From assembly GCF_900116555.1 (NCBI RefSeq), contig NZ_FPAT01000014.1, positions 1 through 64,000 of the forward strand: a stretch of 64,000 bases of DNA, read 5' to 3'. A model generated the notes under the pieces. It had not been told where the DNA came from. It did not search any database and was given only the letters and a program-made list of their open reading frames with translations. Positions 33,127 through 42,473 of the stretch are shown here, one piece after another (position 1 is the first letter of the stretch; each line of letters starts with the position of its first letter). This DNA comes from Actinopolyspora lacussalsi subsp. righensis (GTDB lineage: Bacteria; Actinomycetota; Actinomycetes; Mycobacteriales; Pseudonocardiaceae). The translations under genes were made by a program, and so were the position numbers.

Positions 33127-35916
33127 ATGGAGTCTGATCGATCCCTCCCGCATTTCACGGGGTTGCACGCGCTTCTGACACTGATCCGGAACCTATACCA
33201 CCGGCCACGGTTGTTCACCGCGCCGTCACCACACGATCGGCGTGGTGACCAGCCTCTTCCGCTCGTCTGCCTGCACCGGGACCACTCGGTCACGGATTTC
33301 CTGCCGACGCTGAAGGAGTCCCTGGATACCGCACTGCCGCAGGTTCCCCACGCCCTCATCGACGCGGACGAGGTCGTCGACACCACCACCGACGATCCAA
33401 CCCAACGTCTGCTCCCCCTCCTGCACGCGATCCAGCAGGAACTCGGTAAGGACGAGTTCACCTCCGGCGGCATCGGCGAGTTCGACAACTACAAGCTCAT
33501 CGAGTGGCTGACACGGCAACACCTGCCGCCGGAACAGGGCAAACGCGACAAACCCGTACTCCACCTGCTGCGGGAGTGGACCGGCGGCCGCCCGGGAACC
33601 GGAGGGTTGCGCACGCTCATCTCCGAAGTTCCGCACGCTCTGACCCGCTTCGTGCTGAGCGTATTCCTCTGGATCGGCCAACTCCTCGGGATGCGGTGGC
33701 TGGCGGGCAGAGTCCCGGGCCTCGGCCGCGAAGCACGCTGGATCATGCGTCAGCCGTTCATGGTGCCGCGGCACTCCATCGGCCTCCAGGGCTTCGCCGA
33801 GCGCCTGACGCTCGACCGGCGCGCCTCCGAAAGCCAGGAACAGATCAAGAAACTGCTGCTGCACGCTTTCCTGGAGGACCTCCGCATCGCCTACCGGCGC
33901 AGACGATTGCGAATCCTGCCACACAGGGCCGGCTGGCGCCGTACCACCTACGCCACGGTTCTGCTGGACAACGTCCGAGACACCAACGGTGGCTGGGAAC
34001 TGTTGCGACTGATCAACGAGGTACGCAACGAGACCGGCAAACTCGATCCGCTCCTCGTCGTCGCGGCCACCGACGACCCTCCCCAGGCCCCGCAGGACCC
34101 CGCCCCCTCGCTGACCGCCGCCGTACACGCGAACGAAGCCCTCTCCGAATGGCAACGACGGCTGCCCACCCGGCGGCAGAAACTCGCTCCCGACGCGCGC
34201 TACCTGCACATCGAACTTCCACCCGCCACACCCGAGGCCGAAACCACCGGCGAGGACCGACAAGCCTGGCAGGAGGCGGCGAGCTGGCATCCCCGACGTG
34301 CTCCGCTGCTGGCACGACGGTACGTGTGCGAGGCGCTCGTGCTGGTCCTGCTGGCCGCGGGGCTGATCCAGCCCGCCATCACAGTCAGCCAATCCTGGAC
34401 ATCGAGCTGCGCCGCGTTCGAGCGATGGTCAGCAGGAACGGTCGCCACCCGCGTGAGTCGGCTGGGTGCCGCCGGCGAGCAGTGTCTCGGCTACAGCGAC
34501 AGCACCGCACAGGTGTTCGGTGCCAACGAGCGGCTGCGTTACGCGCAGTCCGCCGTACACGCGCAGAACGAACGGGCGAAACGGCTGCATGCCGGTAACC
34601 CTGATCGGCCTTACGTCACACTGATCTATTTCGCGGGGTTGACCAACAGCCGGTTCGGTCCCCGCACCGATCACGCCGTGGCGGAAGAACTGGAAGGACT
34701 GCTGCTGCGCCAGCGAGAACAGAACAAACGGTCCGCGACGGAGCCGCTGCTTCGGATCATCATCGCCAACGGTGGGACGGGAATGCGGGGTGCGCCCGAG
34801 GTGACACGGGAGCTTCTCGTGCCGCTCATCGAGTCCGATCCCACCATCCTCGGCGTTGTGGGAATGGACCGCAGCGTGACCGAGACCGAACAGGCCATCC
34901 GCATCCTCGGCGAGCACGGCATCCCCGTCCTCGGCTCCACACTGACCAGCACCGAGCTGGCCGAGCTCACTCCGCTCTACTTCCAGCTCGTGCCGGGAAA
35001 CGAGAAACAGGCCGAGCTGATCGTCAACTACGCGGCACACCTCAACTCGCCGAAGGTCACCCTGTACCACCCGTCCACGAGCGGACGGAACATCTATGCG
35101 GCGACGCTCGTCTCGGCGCTGACCGAGAAGTTCGACAGTACCGACATCGCGTTGGAAGAGCGCACGTGGCAGCGTTCGGTCAGCGAGTTGGCACCGTTGT
35201 GCGCCGAGGACACCGACCGCAGCCGGGAGATCGCGTTCTACGCGGGCCGGGAGAACACTTTCGGCGACTTCCTGCGCACCGTCCGCCGCAACTGCCCGGA
35301 CTCAGCCGAACTCCCCATGATCGTGGCTTCGGACGCGGTGTCGCGATTCGTCTCCGACCAGCGCAGCCGCAACACCACCGAGTTCAACGGTGTGACGATC
35401 TCCTACGTCGGCATGGGAAGCCCCGTGATCCTGGCGGGTGAGGACTGCGTGGCCGGCCGTGCCAACTCACTACCCGCGGGAGGAACACAGCTCAACGCGT
35501 TCTGCAGCGGTTACCGCGAGCTGCGCGAGACACTACGCGCACAGCTGCCCCGAACGGAAGCGCCGAACATGCCCTGGCCCGGCGAGCGGGTCGGCGGCCT
35601 GTACGACGCCGCGGGATTGTTCGTCAACGCCGTCATCGCCATCCGCCACGACCGGGGGCCGACGAAGAGCGGCCTCACCCCACACCGCGCCGAGGTGGCC
35701 CAGCAACTTCGTGACACCTCATTCGAGGGGGCCACGGGCACGATCGACTTCGGCCGTTCCCAAATCGCCGATGACCGCAGTCTCGCCCTCCTGCGCATCG
35801 ACAACATCAGCGAGCTCCGCGGCCCGGCGGGAACACCGACCTGCGCCTACCTCATCGGGACGGTCTACGACGGACGGCATCCCAGCACCGCGACCGGATG
35901 CCCGCGGATCGAGTAG
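33127..35916 (+). CDS. Large membrane-tethered protein: NTPase-like cytoplasmic part plus periplasmic-binding-like domain
   Basis: A 929-residue protein of unknown function. The N-terminal ~395 residues look cytoplasmic, with a hydrophobic segment at ~172-189 and a Walker-B-like strand ending in Asp (TVLLDNVRD, ~278-285). No Walker A phosphate loop is visible, so it resembles a decayed STAND-type NTPase. A clear membrane helix is at ~401-420. The remaining ~500 residues resemble type 1 periplasmic ligand-binding proteins of amino-acid transporters (VTLIYFAGLTNSRFG, ILGVVGMDRSVTETEQAIRI, YFQLVPGNEKQAELIVNYAA). The layout suggests an external ligand sensor tethered to an internal module. It leads a locus with an ImmA/IrrE-type peptidase and a DUF6545-type membrane protein. 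Confidence 0.75.
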   Translation: MESDRSLPHFTGLHALLTLIRNLYHRPRLFTAPSPHDRRGDQPLPLVCLHRDHSVTDFLPTLKESLDTALPQVPHALIDADEVVDTTTDDPTQRLLPLLHAIQQELGKDEFTSGGIGEFDNYKLIEWLTRQHLPPEQGKRDKPVLHLLREWTGGRPGTGGLRTLISEVPHALTRFVLSVFLWIGQLLGMRWLAGRVPGLGREARWIMRQPFMVPRHSIGLQGFAERLTLDRRASESQEQIKKLLLHAFLEDLRIAYRRRRLRILPHRAGWRRTTYATVLLDNVRDTNGGWELLRLINEVRNETGKLDPLLVVAATDDPPQAPQDPAPSLTAAVHANEALSEWQRRLPTRRQKLAPDARYLHIELPPATPEAETTGEDRQAWQEAASWHPRRAPLLARRYVCEALVLVLLAAGLIQPAITVSQSWTSSCAAFERWSAGTVATRVSRLGAAGEQCLGYSDSTAQVFGANERLRYAQSAVHAQNERAKRLHAGNPDRPYVTLIYFAGLTNSRFGPRTDHAVAEELEGLLLRQREQNKRSATEPLLRIIIANGGTGMRGAPEVTRELLVPLIESDPTILGVVGMDRSVTETEQAIRILGEHGIPVLGSTLTSTELAELTPLYFQLVPGNEKQAELIVNYAAHLNSPKVTLYHPSTSGRNIYAATLVSALTEKFDSTDIALEERTWQRSVSELAPLCAEDTDRSREIAFYAGRENTFGDFLRTVRRNCPDSAELPMIVASDAVSRFVSDQRSRNTTEFNGVTISYVGMGSPVILAGEDCVAGRANSLPAGGTQLNAFCSGYRELRETLRAQLPRTEAPNMPWPGERVGGLYDAAGLFVNAVIAIRHDRGPTKSGLTPHRAEVAQQLRDTSFEGATGTIDFGRSQIADDRSLALLRIDNISELRGPAGTPTCAYLIGTVYDGRHPSTATGCPRIE

Positions 35917-36130
35917 CACCGCGGCCGGCGAAGCTGGGTTGTCGGGCAACGTCACAAACGTGGGGGAGCGGTCAACTCGGCGACCTCCCGGCGGGTGTGT
36001 GAACCGATGCGGCCGCATCACCAATAATGCGATCATGAGCGGTACGGACATCAACGTCGTGGGCGTGACACCGTGGTGCCTGCGCCCGCCGGACAGCGGA
36101 TCGGCAACCAGCGGAGAGGGGAGTGCCACC

Positions 36131-36649
36131 GTGGACCGATCCGACCTGCGCGTTCGCTGTCGCCGACGGGTCGACGAGCTGCTCGGCCACATCGGTGTGC
36201 CACACCCGTGGGACATCAACGATTTCCTCGACCGGCTCGAACAACACCGCGGCCGCGACATCGACCTGTGCCCGATCGTGTGGACCCGTGGGGACAGCTC
36301 CGGGTTGTGGCAACAGCACGCCGACCACGACGTGATCGCCTACGCCGCCAACACCAGTGGTTTTCACCAGGACCACATCATCCTGCACGAGGTCGGGCAC
36401 ATGATCTCGCGTCATCGTGGCCACTGTGTCCTGTCCGAACAGGAGGCACAGCGCATCGCACCGGATCTGGCTCCGGCGGCGCTGGCGCACCTGCTGGATC
36501 GGGCAACGGGGGAATCGCAGGAGCACGAGGCCGAAACAGTGGCCTCGCTGCTGCACCAGCGGGCACGTCGACGTCCCCACGTGGCGGGCGAGGCCCCACC
36601 GATGACCGCACGACGTCTCGCCCGGGTCGACTACATCTTCGGAGGTTGA
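36131..36649 (+). CDS. ImmA/IrrE-type metallopeptidase-like protein
   Basis: A 172-residue protein with the zinc-protease motif HEVGH (in IILHEVGHMISRHRGH), preceded by a small helical region (RCRRRVDELLGHIGVPHPWD). A late acidic segment, SQEHEAETVASLL, fits the third zinc ligand of such enzymes. GTG 36131 is preferred because AGGGGAG precedes it; an upstream ATG at 36035 has no ribosome site. ImmA/IrrE relatives cut repressors or act beside toxin systems. In actinomycetes this gene is commonly next to a MAB_1171c-type membrane protein, as here, with a two-base gap. Confidence 0.85.
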   Translation: MDRSDLRVRCRRRVDELLGHIGVPHPWDINDFLDRLEQHRGRDIDLCPIVWTRGDSSGLWQQHADHDVIAYAANTSGFHQDHIILHEVGHMISRHRGHCVLSEQEAQRIAPDLAPAALAHLLDRATGESQEHEAETVASLLHQRARRRPHVAGEAPPMTARRLARVDYIFGG

Positions 36650-36651
36650 AC

Positions 36652-37881
36652 ATGGGCGTGTCCGTGCTGTTCCTGACCACCGGCTTCGTGGTGTTCTCGG
36701 TGGCCGGTTACCGCATCGTGCTCTGGAACCGAGGACGCAGGCGCCCCACGGAGATACCGCTGATCACGCTCGCCTGCGCACTGGGAACGGCCTTCATCAC
36801 GCTGGCACCTGTCGTGCAGGCCGCCGAGAGCGCACTCCTGCCCAGTCTCGGACGGCTGCTGTCGAACATGTGCACACTCGTGGCGGCGTTCGGATTTCTG
36901 CACCTGATGCTCTACGTCGGCCACCCCGCCGAACAGGTACCCCGCAAGGTCCGTACTCGCCTGCTGACCCTGCTGCTGACGCTGCTGGGCATGATCGCGA
37001 TGTTCGCGTTCAGCGACCCGCCCGGCGGAACCGGTGTGTTCACCGGGCTCTACGCCACCCAGCCGACCCTGGCCGGCTACACACTGCTGTACTCGCTGTA
37101 CCTGGGCACGGCCGTGATCGAGCTGATCGTGCTGACCACGAGCTCGATCCGCTACACCCGAACCTGGCTACGTGCCGGGATGGTGCTGCTGGGCGTCGGC
37201 AGCACACTGGCCGCCGGATATCTCGCGCACAAACTCTGGTCAGTGCTGTCGGAACTACTGACCGGATCAGTGGCCGAGCCCTACTGCCCCACGGCGTTCG
37301 CCACGGTCGACTGCACCTTCGCGGTCGGTCTTCCGGCGCTGTCCGTGCTGGCCATCGTACTGGGGGCCGCTGTGCCCACTCTCGGGCCGCGCTGCGAACA
37401 ACTCGTCCGTTCACTGGCCCACCGACGTTCCCACCGGCGGCTGTACCCGCTGTGGCACACACTGCACACCGCGATGCCGAGCATCGCCTTCACCGTCGAA
37501 GACCCCGCGCGAACCGCCCCGACACCGGAACGTGGCGGTTCCGAACAGCTGTACCGACGTGTGGTGGCCATCCGTGACGGCCTGCTCCTGCTGCGGCCCT
37601 ACCGATCGGTCGAGGACACCCGCGACCACCAGGTCGCGGTGCGGCGGGACGGTGTCGCCGAGCAGGACCGCGCCGCCGTCGTGGAGGCCCGAGACATTCA
37701 CACCGCGCTGTCCCGCCACCACCGTGACACACCGATCCCCGAGACCGAGCGGACACGCGCCGCCGAACCCTACGACGACCTCACCGACGAAATCAGCTGG
37801 CTCGTGCGGGTATCGGAAGCCCTAGCTCGGCAACCGGCCCCGGCCGAGCCGGACAACGAGCGGCCGCAACAATCCTACTGA
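36652..37881 (+). CDS. MAB_1171c/DUF6545-type membrane protein
   Basis: A 409-residue protein with about seven hydrophobic segments in the first ~250 residues and a soluble C-terminal region (~265-409). The C-terminal region holds the family features RRLYPLWHTLHTAMPSIAF, LYRRVVAIRDGLLLLRPY and YDDLTDEISWLVRVSEAL. The function of the family is unknown; some annotations call it a putative transporter. It is translationally close to the metallopeptidase gene. Its last codons overlap the convergent 2'-5' ligase-like gene by seven bases. Confidence 0.85.
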   Translation: MGVSVLFLTTGFVVFSVAGYRIVLWNRGRRRPTEIPLITLACALGTAFITLAPVVQAAESALLPSLGRLLSNMCTLVAAFGFLHLMLYVGHPAEQVPRKVRTRLLTLLLTLLGMIAMFAFSDPPGGTGVFTGLYATQPTLAGYTLLYSLYLGTAVIELIVLTTSSIRYTRTWLRAGMVLLGVGSTLAAGYLAHKLWSVLSELLTGSVAEPYCPTAFATVDCTFAVGLPALSVLAIVLGAAVPTLGPRCEQLVRSLAHRRSHRRLYPLWHTLHTAMPSIAFTVEDPARTAPTPERGGSEQLYRRVVAIRDGLLLLRPYRSVEDTRDHQVAVRRDGVAEQDRAAVVEARDIHTALSRHHRDTPIPETERTRAAEPYDDLTDEISWLVRVSEALARQPAPAEPDNERPQQSY

Positions 37882-38393
37882 CCACGAAAGGCGAACCGCT
37901 CGTGCAGCTGCCACCGCTGCCGCGACACCACCAGCCACGCCTCGTCCAGCTCCACCGTCAGCGGCACCGACTCCGCCACTTCCCGCCGCATCGCCGCCGC
38001 CGTCCCCTCCTCGGCCCCCATCGCCACCGTCACGTGCGGCTCCAGCACGTCGTAACGCCCCTCGTAGGGAACCAGCTCCGGCCAGTGGCGCCGGACTGCC
38101 TCGGTCAACTCCCGCAGCGGATCGATCGGGTCGGGAAGCAGATACACGAACCCGCCCCGCCGGTGGCACCGCTCCAGCACCACCCGCAGCGGAGGCTGCC
38201 GGTCGAACAACGTCCGCAACGTGGTGACCACCCCGGTATCGAGATCCTCGGCGGCGAGGAACGGATACAACACCGACAGGTGCGCGGGCACCCCCTCACG
38301 CACCGCCTGCGGATACCGCTCGACCAGCGGGGCCAGCGCCTCATCGGCGGCGGGAACCGGAACGACCAGACCAGTACGACCCTCTCGTGGCAT
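37875..38393 (-). CDS. 2'-5' RNA ligase/2H phosphoesterase family protein
   Basis: A 172-residue 2H-phosphoesterase-type protein. The two His-x-Ser/Thr motifs are HLSVLYPF (about residues 42-49) and HVTVAMG (~128-134). Relatives cleave or join 2',5' or 2',3'-cyclic phosphate bonds in RNA or nucleotides. The ATG at 38393 begins the conserved part; the open frame extends upstream over the LysR remnant. Confidence 0.85.
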   Translation of the reverse strand: MPREGRTGLVVPVPAADEALAPLVERYPQAVREGVPAHLSVLYPFLAAEDLDTGVVTTLRTLFDRQPPLRVVLERCHRRGGFVYLLPDPIDPLRELTEAVRRHWPELVPYEGRYDVLEPHVTVAMGAEEGTAAAMRREVAESVPLTVELDEAWLVVSRQRWQLHERFAFRGQ

Positions 38394-38404
38394 GGCTCCG
38401 TTGT

Positions 38405-38622
38405 ACCCGATCACGAAGGCCACACCCCACCGGTTCGACCTCGGCCGCGCCGCCGAGCTGCTGCACCTGAGTCCCTCGGCGCTGAGCGAGCAGATCACCA
38501 CAACATCGCAGGCGCTTCCACCGCCCAGAACTACCCGCGCCCCGGGGTGCGGTTCGTACCCCTCCCGGCCGCAGTCGTGGTCGGCGAGCCACCGCGGCGA
38601 ACCAAAACCACCGACCTGTAGA
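38405..38622 (+). pseudogene. LysR regulator reduced to its two ends
   Basis: Near 38430-38500 a LysR helix-turn-helix is readable (FDLGRAAELLHLSPSALSEQ). About 40 bases later, in another frame, appears a typical LysR C-terminal end (YPRPGVRFVPL), then a stop at about 38622. The ~220 intervening residues are missing. It is divergent from the 2H phosphoesterase gene. Confidence 0.65.
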
Positions 38623-38690
38623 CAAGTCCGCAAACCGGCCACAAGGCGCCGCGGAACAGCCCCACTCCAAGTGGCGATACCGTCTCACCG

Positions 38691-41171
38691 ATGACGCTGA
38701 CGCTGCCCGAGCTTCCCGACCTGCCGGTCCGGCCCGTTCTCGGCGACATCAACGCCGAGCTGGACCACAGCGGCACCGCAGTGCTGGTCGCCCCACCCGG
38801 AACCGGCAAAACCACGCTGGTGCCGCTGGCACTGGCCGAACGCGGGCTGCGGGTGATGGTGGCCGAACCACGCCGCCTGGCCACCCGCGCCGCCGCCACC
38901 CGCATGGCCGACCTGCTCGGGCAACAGGTCGGCGAACAGGTCGGCTACGCGGTGCGCGGCGAACGGCGCGGCTCACCACACACCCGCGTCGAAGTCGTCA
39001 CCTCCGGACTGCTCGTGCGACGGCTGCAAACCGACCCCGAACTGTCCGACGTCGACGCCGTCGTCCTCGACGAGTGCCACGAACGACACCTCGACGCCGA
39101 TCTACTGCTGGCACTACTGCTCGACGCCCGCGACGGCCTACGCCCCGACCTGCGAGTGCTGGCCACCTCGGCCACCGTCGACAGCGACCGACTCGCCGAC
39201 CTGCTCGGCGACCACGAACCAGCACCGGTCCTGCACACCACCGGCGAAACCCACCCGGTCGAGACCACCCACATCGCCCCGCTACGCAACGAGCGGACCG
39301 AAAACACCGTGGCACGCGCCGTACGCACCGCGCTGCACGAACAACCCGGCGACGTGCTCGCCTTCCTACCCGGCGCCCGCGAAATCACCCGCACCCGCGA
39401 ACTGCTCTCCGACGAAACCGACGTGGACGTGCTACCACTGCACGGCAGACTGCCCACCAACGAGCAGGACGACGCACTCACCCCCAGAACACGACGCCGC
39501 GTCGTCCTGGCCACCGCCGTGGCCGAATCCAGCCTCACCGTGCCCGGCGTACGCACCGTGGTCGACTCCGGCCTGTCCCGCGTCTCCCGCGTCGACCACC
39601 GCCGCGGCCTGTCCGGACTGGTCACCGTCCGAACCCCCCGGGCGGTCACCGAACAACGCGCGGGCCGCGCCGGCCGCGAAGCCCCCGGCAAGGCATACCG
39701 GTGCTGGCCCGAACACGAACACAGCACCCTCACCAGCTACCCCGAACCCGAGATCCGCACCACCGACCTCACCCGCCTCGCACTCGAACTGGCCTGCTGG
39801 GGAACCCCGGACGGGCAGGCGCTGCGCTGGTGGGACACCCCACCGCAGGGGCCGCTGACAGCGGGACACCAAGTGCTCTCGGCGCTGGGAGCCCTCGACA
39901 ACCACGGAAAGATCACCGAACGCGGACACCGCATGGCCGAACTCGGCCTGCACCCCCGCCTGTCCCGCGCACTACTGGACGGCAGCGCCCGCGCCGGACG
40001 ACGCACCGCCGCCGAAGTCGTCGCGCTACTCGACGACGACACCCTCTCGACCGAGACCGAACTGAGCACCAGCCTGCGCAAACTCCGCGACAACACCACC
40101 GGGACCCGCCGCTGGCGACGTGAGGCACGACGACTGGAAAAAATGGTGCCCGCCACACCGAACCCACCCGAGGCCGACGACGAGGCCCTGGTGGTGGCCC
40201 TGGCACATCCCGAACGACTGGCCAGACGCCGCGCGCCCCGCTCCCGGGTGTATCTCATGGCAGGCGGCACCGCCGTGGAACTGCCCCGCTCCGAAGTGCG
40301 CGAAGACCCCTCCGGCATGCCCACCTCCGAAGGACTGGCCGGCTCGGAGTGGCTGGCCGTGGCCGTGGCCGAACGCGACCCCAGCCGCGCACACGGCTTC
40401 GTGCGGCTGGCCGCACGCGCCGACCAACGACTCGCCGAACAAGCCGCCCCCGGGCTCGTGGAACACACCGACGAGATCGACTGGAACCAGGGCGACATAC
40501 GCGCCCGCACCCTGCGCCGCCTGGGATCGATCGTGCTGTCGGACACACCACTGCGACAACCCCCACCGGAACAGGTGCGAGCGGCGCTGCTCGACGGGCT
40601 GCACGACGAGGGACTACGGCTGCTGACCTGGGACACCGAAGCACACCAGCTCCGGCAACGACTGGCCTTCCTGCACCGCACGTTCGGCGAACCCTGGCCC
40701 GGCACCGACGAGACCGACCTGCTGGCCGAGCTCGACACCTGGCTGGAACCCGAACTCTCGGCCGCACGCTGCCGTGCCGACCTGGAACGCATCGACATCG
40801 AACAAGCGCTGCACCGCCTGCTGCCGTGGCCCGAAGCCGGGCGGCTCGACGAACTGGCCCCGCCACGGATGCAGGTGCCGTCCGGTGCGCGGATCCACCT
40901 CGACTACAACGACGAACAACCCGTCCTGCCGGTACGGCTCCAGGAAGTCTTCGGCTGGACCAGCGTGCCCACCATCGCCGACGGCCGCGTCACGGTGCTG
41001 ATGCGGCTGCTCGACCCCGCCGGACGGCCCGCAGCCGTCACCGGCGACCTGACCTCGTTCTGGAACAACGGCTACCACCAGGTCCGCGCCGAACTGCGGG
41101 GCCAGTACCTCAAGCACCCGTGGCCGGAGGACCCGTGGAACGCCGCACCCGACCGACCACGCGGAGGCTGA
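38691..41171 (+). CDS. hrpB: ATP-dependent RNA helicase HrpB
   Basis: An 826-residue DEAH/RHA-family helicase. Walker A APPGTGKT is at 34-41, DECH at 127-130, the SAT motif in LATSATVDS, and motif VI in TEQRAGRAGREAPGKAYR. A winged-helix/OB region and the HrpB-specific C-terminal domain (SGARIHLDYNDEQPVLPVRL, then GQYLKHPWPEDPW) complete it. Length fits the family (about 800-850). HrpB helicases are widespread but their cellular role is poorly known. Confidence 0.95.
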   Translation: MTLTLPELPDLPVRPVLGDINAELDHSGTAVLVAPPGTGKTTLVPLALAERGLRVMVAEPRRLATRAAATRMADLLGQQVGEQVGYAVRGERRGSPHTRVEVVTSGLLVRRLQTDPELSDVDAVVLDECHERHLDADLLLALLLDARDGLRPDLRVLATSATVDSDRLADLLGDHEPAPVLHTTGETHPVETTHIAPLRNERTENTVARAVRTALHEQPGDVLAFLPGAREITRTRELLSDETDVDVLPLHGRLPTNEQDDALTPRTRRRVVLATAVAESSLTVPGVRTVVDSGLSRVSRVDHRRGLSGLVTVRTPRAVTEQRAGRAGREAPGKAYRCWPEHEHSTLTSYPEPEIRTTDLTRLALELACWGTPDGQALRWWDTPPQGPLTAGHQVLSALGALDNHGKITERGHRMAELGLHPRLSRALLDGSARAGRRTAAEVVALLDDDTLSTETELSTSLRKLRDNTTGTRRWRREARRLEKMVPATPNPPEADDEALVVALAHPERLARRRAPRSRVYLMAGGTAVELPRSEVREDPSGMPTSEGLAGSEWLAVAVAERDPSRAHGFVRLAARADQRLAEQAAPGLVEHTDEIDWNQGDIRARTLRRLGSIVLSDTPLRQPPPEQVRAALLDGLHDEGLRLLTWDTEAHQLRQRLAFLHRTFGEPWPGTDETDLLAELDTWLEPELSAARCRADLERIDIEQALHRLLPWPEAGRLDELAPPRMQVPSGARIHLDYNDEQPVLPVRLQEVFGWTSVPTIADGRVTVLMRLLDPAGRPAAVTGDLTSFWNNGYHQVRAELRGQYLKHPWPEDPWNAAPDRPRGG

Positions 41172-41180
41172 CAAGACCGG

Positions 41181-41738
41181 CTACCGAAGCCGGTAGCGCA
41201 CATGGACCATGCCATTACCGAAACGACGCTGGTCGAGCAGCTCAAGCTCGGCAGGCACCCCGCGCGGAAAGAACGACTTACCACCACCCACCAACACCGG
41301 AGCGAAAAACAGCCCGCACTCATCGATCAGCCCCGCCTCGAACGCGTGAGCCGCCAACTCCGGGCCGCCCACGGCGAGATCGTGCTCGGCCGAGTTCTTC
41401 AGACGCCGCACCGCCTCGACGTCGAAGGTTCGTTCGATCCGGGTGCGGGTGGTGACCACCCTGTCCAGCGTGCCGGAATAGACGATCTTGTCGGCCGCCC
41501 GCCACAGTCGCGCGAACTCACCCATGGCGGGGGAGCGTTCGGCCAGCGTGGGATCGGTCTCCCAACCGGTCATCAACTCGTAGAGCCTACGCCCGTACAG
41601 ATGCGTACCGACCGGCCGCTCCAGCTCGTTGATGAACGACAGGACCTCCTCATCGGGCACTGCCCAGTCGAAACGGCCGTGCTCGTCGGCGATGTAGCCG
41701 TCGAGCGAGGCCAGCGCGGAACAGATCAGCCTCGCCAT
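41181..41738 (-). CDS. Dihydrofolate reductase/RibD C-terminal family protein
   Basis: A 185-residue protein like the one at 526-1107: ICSALASLDGYIADEHGRFD, then a C-terminal IDECGLFFAPVLVGGGKSFF and MVHVRYRLR. The ATG at 41738 follows GGGAG. It is the last gene of a likely three-gene transcript with the acetyltransferase and the NmrA-like gene. Confidence 0.88.
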   Translation of the reverse strand: MARLICSALASLDGYIADEHGRFDWAVPDEEVLSFINELERPVGTHLYGRRLYELMTGWETDPTLAERSPAMGEFARLWRAADKIVYSGTLDRVVTTRTRIERTFDVEAVRRLKNSAEHDLAVGGPELAAHAFEAGLIDECGLFFAPVLVGGGKSFFPRGVPAELELLDQRRFGNGMVHVRYRLR

Positions 41739-41791
41739 GGCACTCCCGTCCTGTGCGACGTGTCCGCTGCGGGCGCTTTCCCGCGGTCTCG

Positions 41792-42466
41792 TCACGACAG
41801 CACTTCACTGCGGTAGTGGTACCGGCACACCTCGGTAAACCCCATGCTCTCGTACAACCGCAGCGCCGGCGAGTTGCCACCGTCGACCTGCAGATACATC
41901 CCCCCAGTTCCCAGGTCCGACGCCCAATCGGCCAACGACCGCAACACCTCACGAGCCGCACCCCGCCCACGTGCTCGCGGCAGGGTAGCCATCCCGAACA
42001 CACCGGCCCACCCGAAGTCGACGACCGCACGTCCCACCGCCACCAGTTCACCACCGTCGAACACGCCGGCATAGGTACTCGGCTGCCCCACCCGGGCGAG
42101 CATCTCCCACTCCGGCCTGCAATCACCGCCATCACCGTGCACCGCACGCCACACGTCGAACCACGCCCCAGTGGGTGACTCCGTCAACCGGGTCCCCGCA
42201 CCGCTCGATCGCGCCCCAGCGCGGACGTCGTCCACCGACGCCGCCCACAACGACATCGGAGTGTGCCGGTAGTAACCACGTTCGGCCAACAGCGCATCGA
42301 GCTCGACCGGACAGGCACCCGGTGTGAGCTGAAAACACGCCGCCCGCCCGAACCCCGAGTAGAACCTCTCTGCCACCGAAACCGCACGCACCAGATCCTC
42401 CCGCCCGGACACACCGTGCGGCAACACCGTGGCCGTCCACCACGACGAACCGACGTCGTGGCGCAT
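41792..42466 (-). CDS. GNAT-family N-acetyltransferase
   Basis: A 224-residue acetyltransferase. The C-terminal half has the acetyl-CoA-binding pattern LPRARGRGAAREVLRSLADW (Arg/Gly-rich loop) and the final MYLQVDGGNSPALRLYESMG followed by FTEVCRYHYR. The substrate is unknown. It begins seven bases after the NmrA-like gene stop. Confidence 0.9.
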   Translation of the reverse strand: MRHDVGSSWWTATVLPHGVSGREDLVRAVSVAERFYSGFGRAACFQLTPGACPVELDALLAERGYYRHTPMSLWAASVDDVRAGARSSGAGTRLTESPTGAWFDVWRAVHGDGGDCRPEWEMLARVGQPSTYAGVFDGGELVAVGRAVVDFGWAGVFGMATLPRARGRGAAREVLRSLADWASDLGTGGMYLQVDGGNSPALRLYESMGFTEVCRYHYRSEVLS

Positions 42467-42473
42467 CGGACGT

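Noticed and set aside
41181-41738. True folA dihydrofolate reductase
   Set aside because: Sequence is of the RibD C-terminal/YwjB-like group, not the FolA type, and another copy is at 526-1107.
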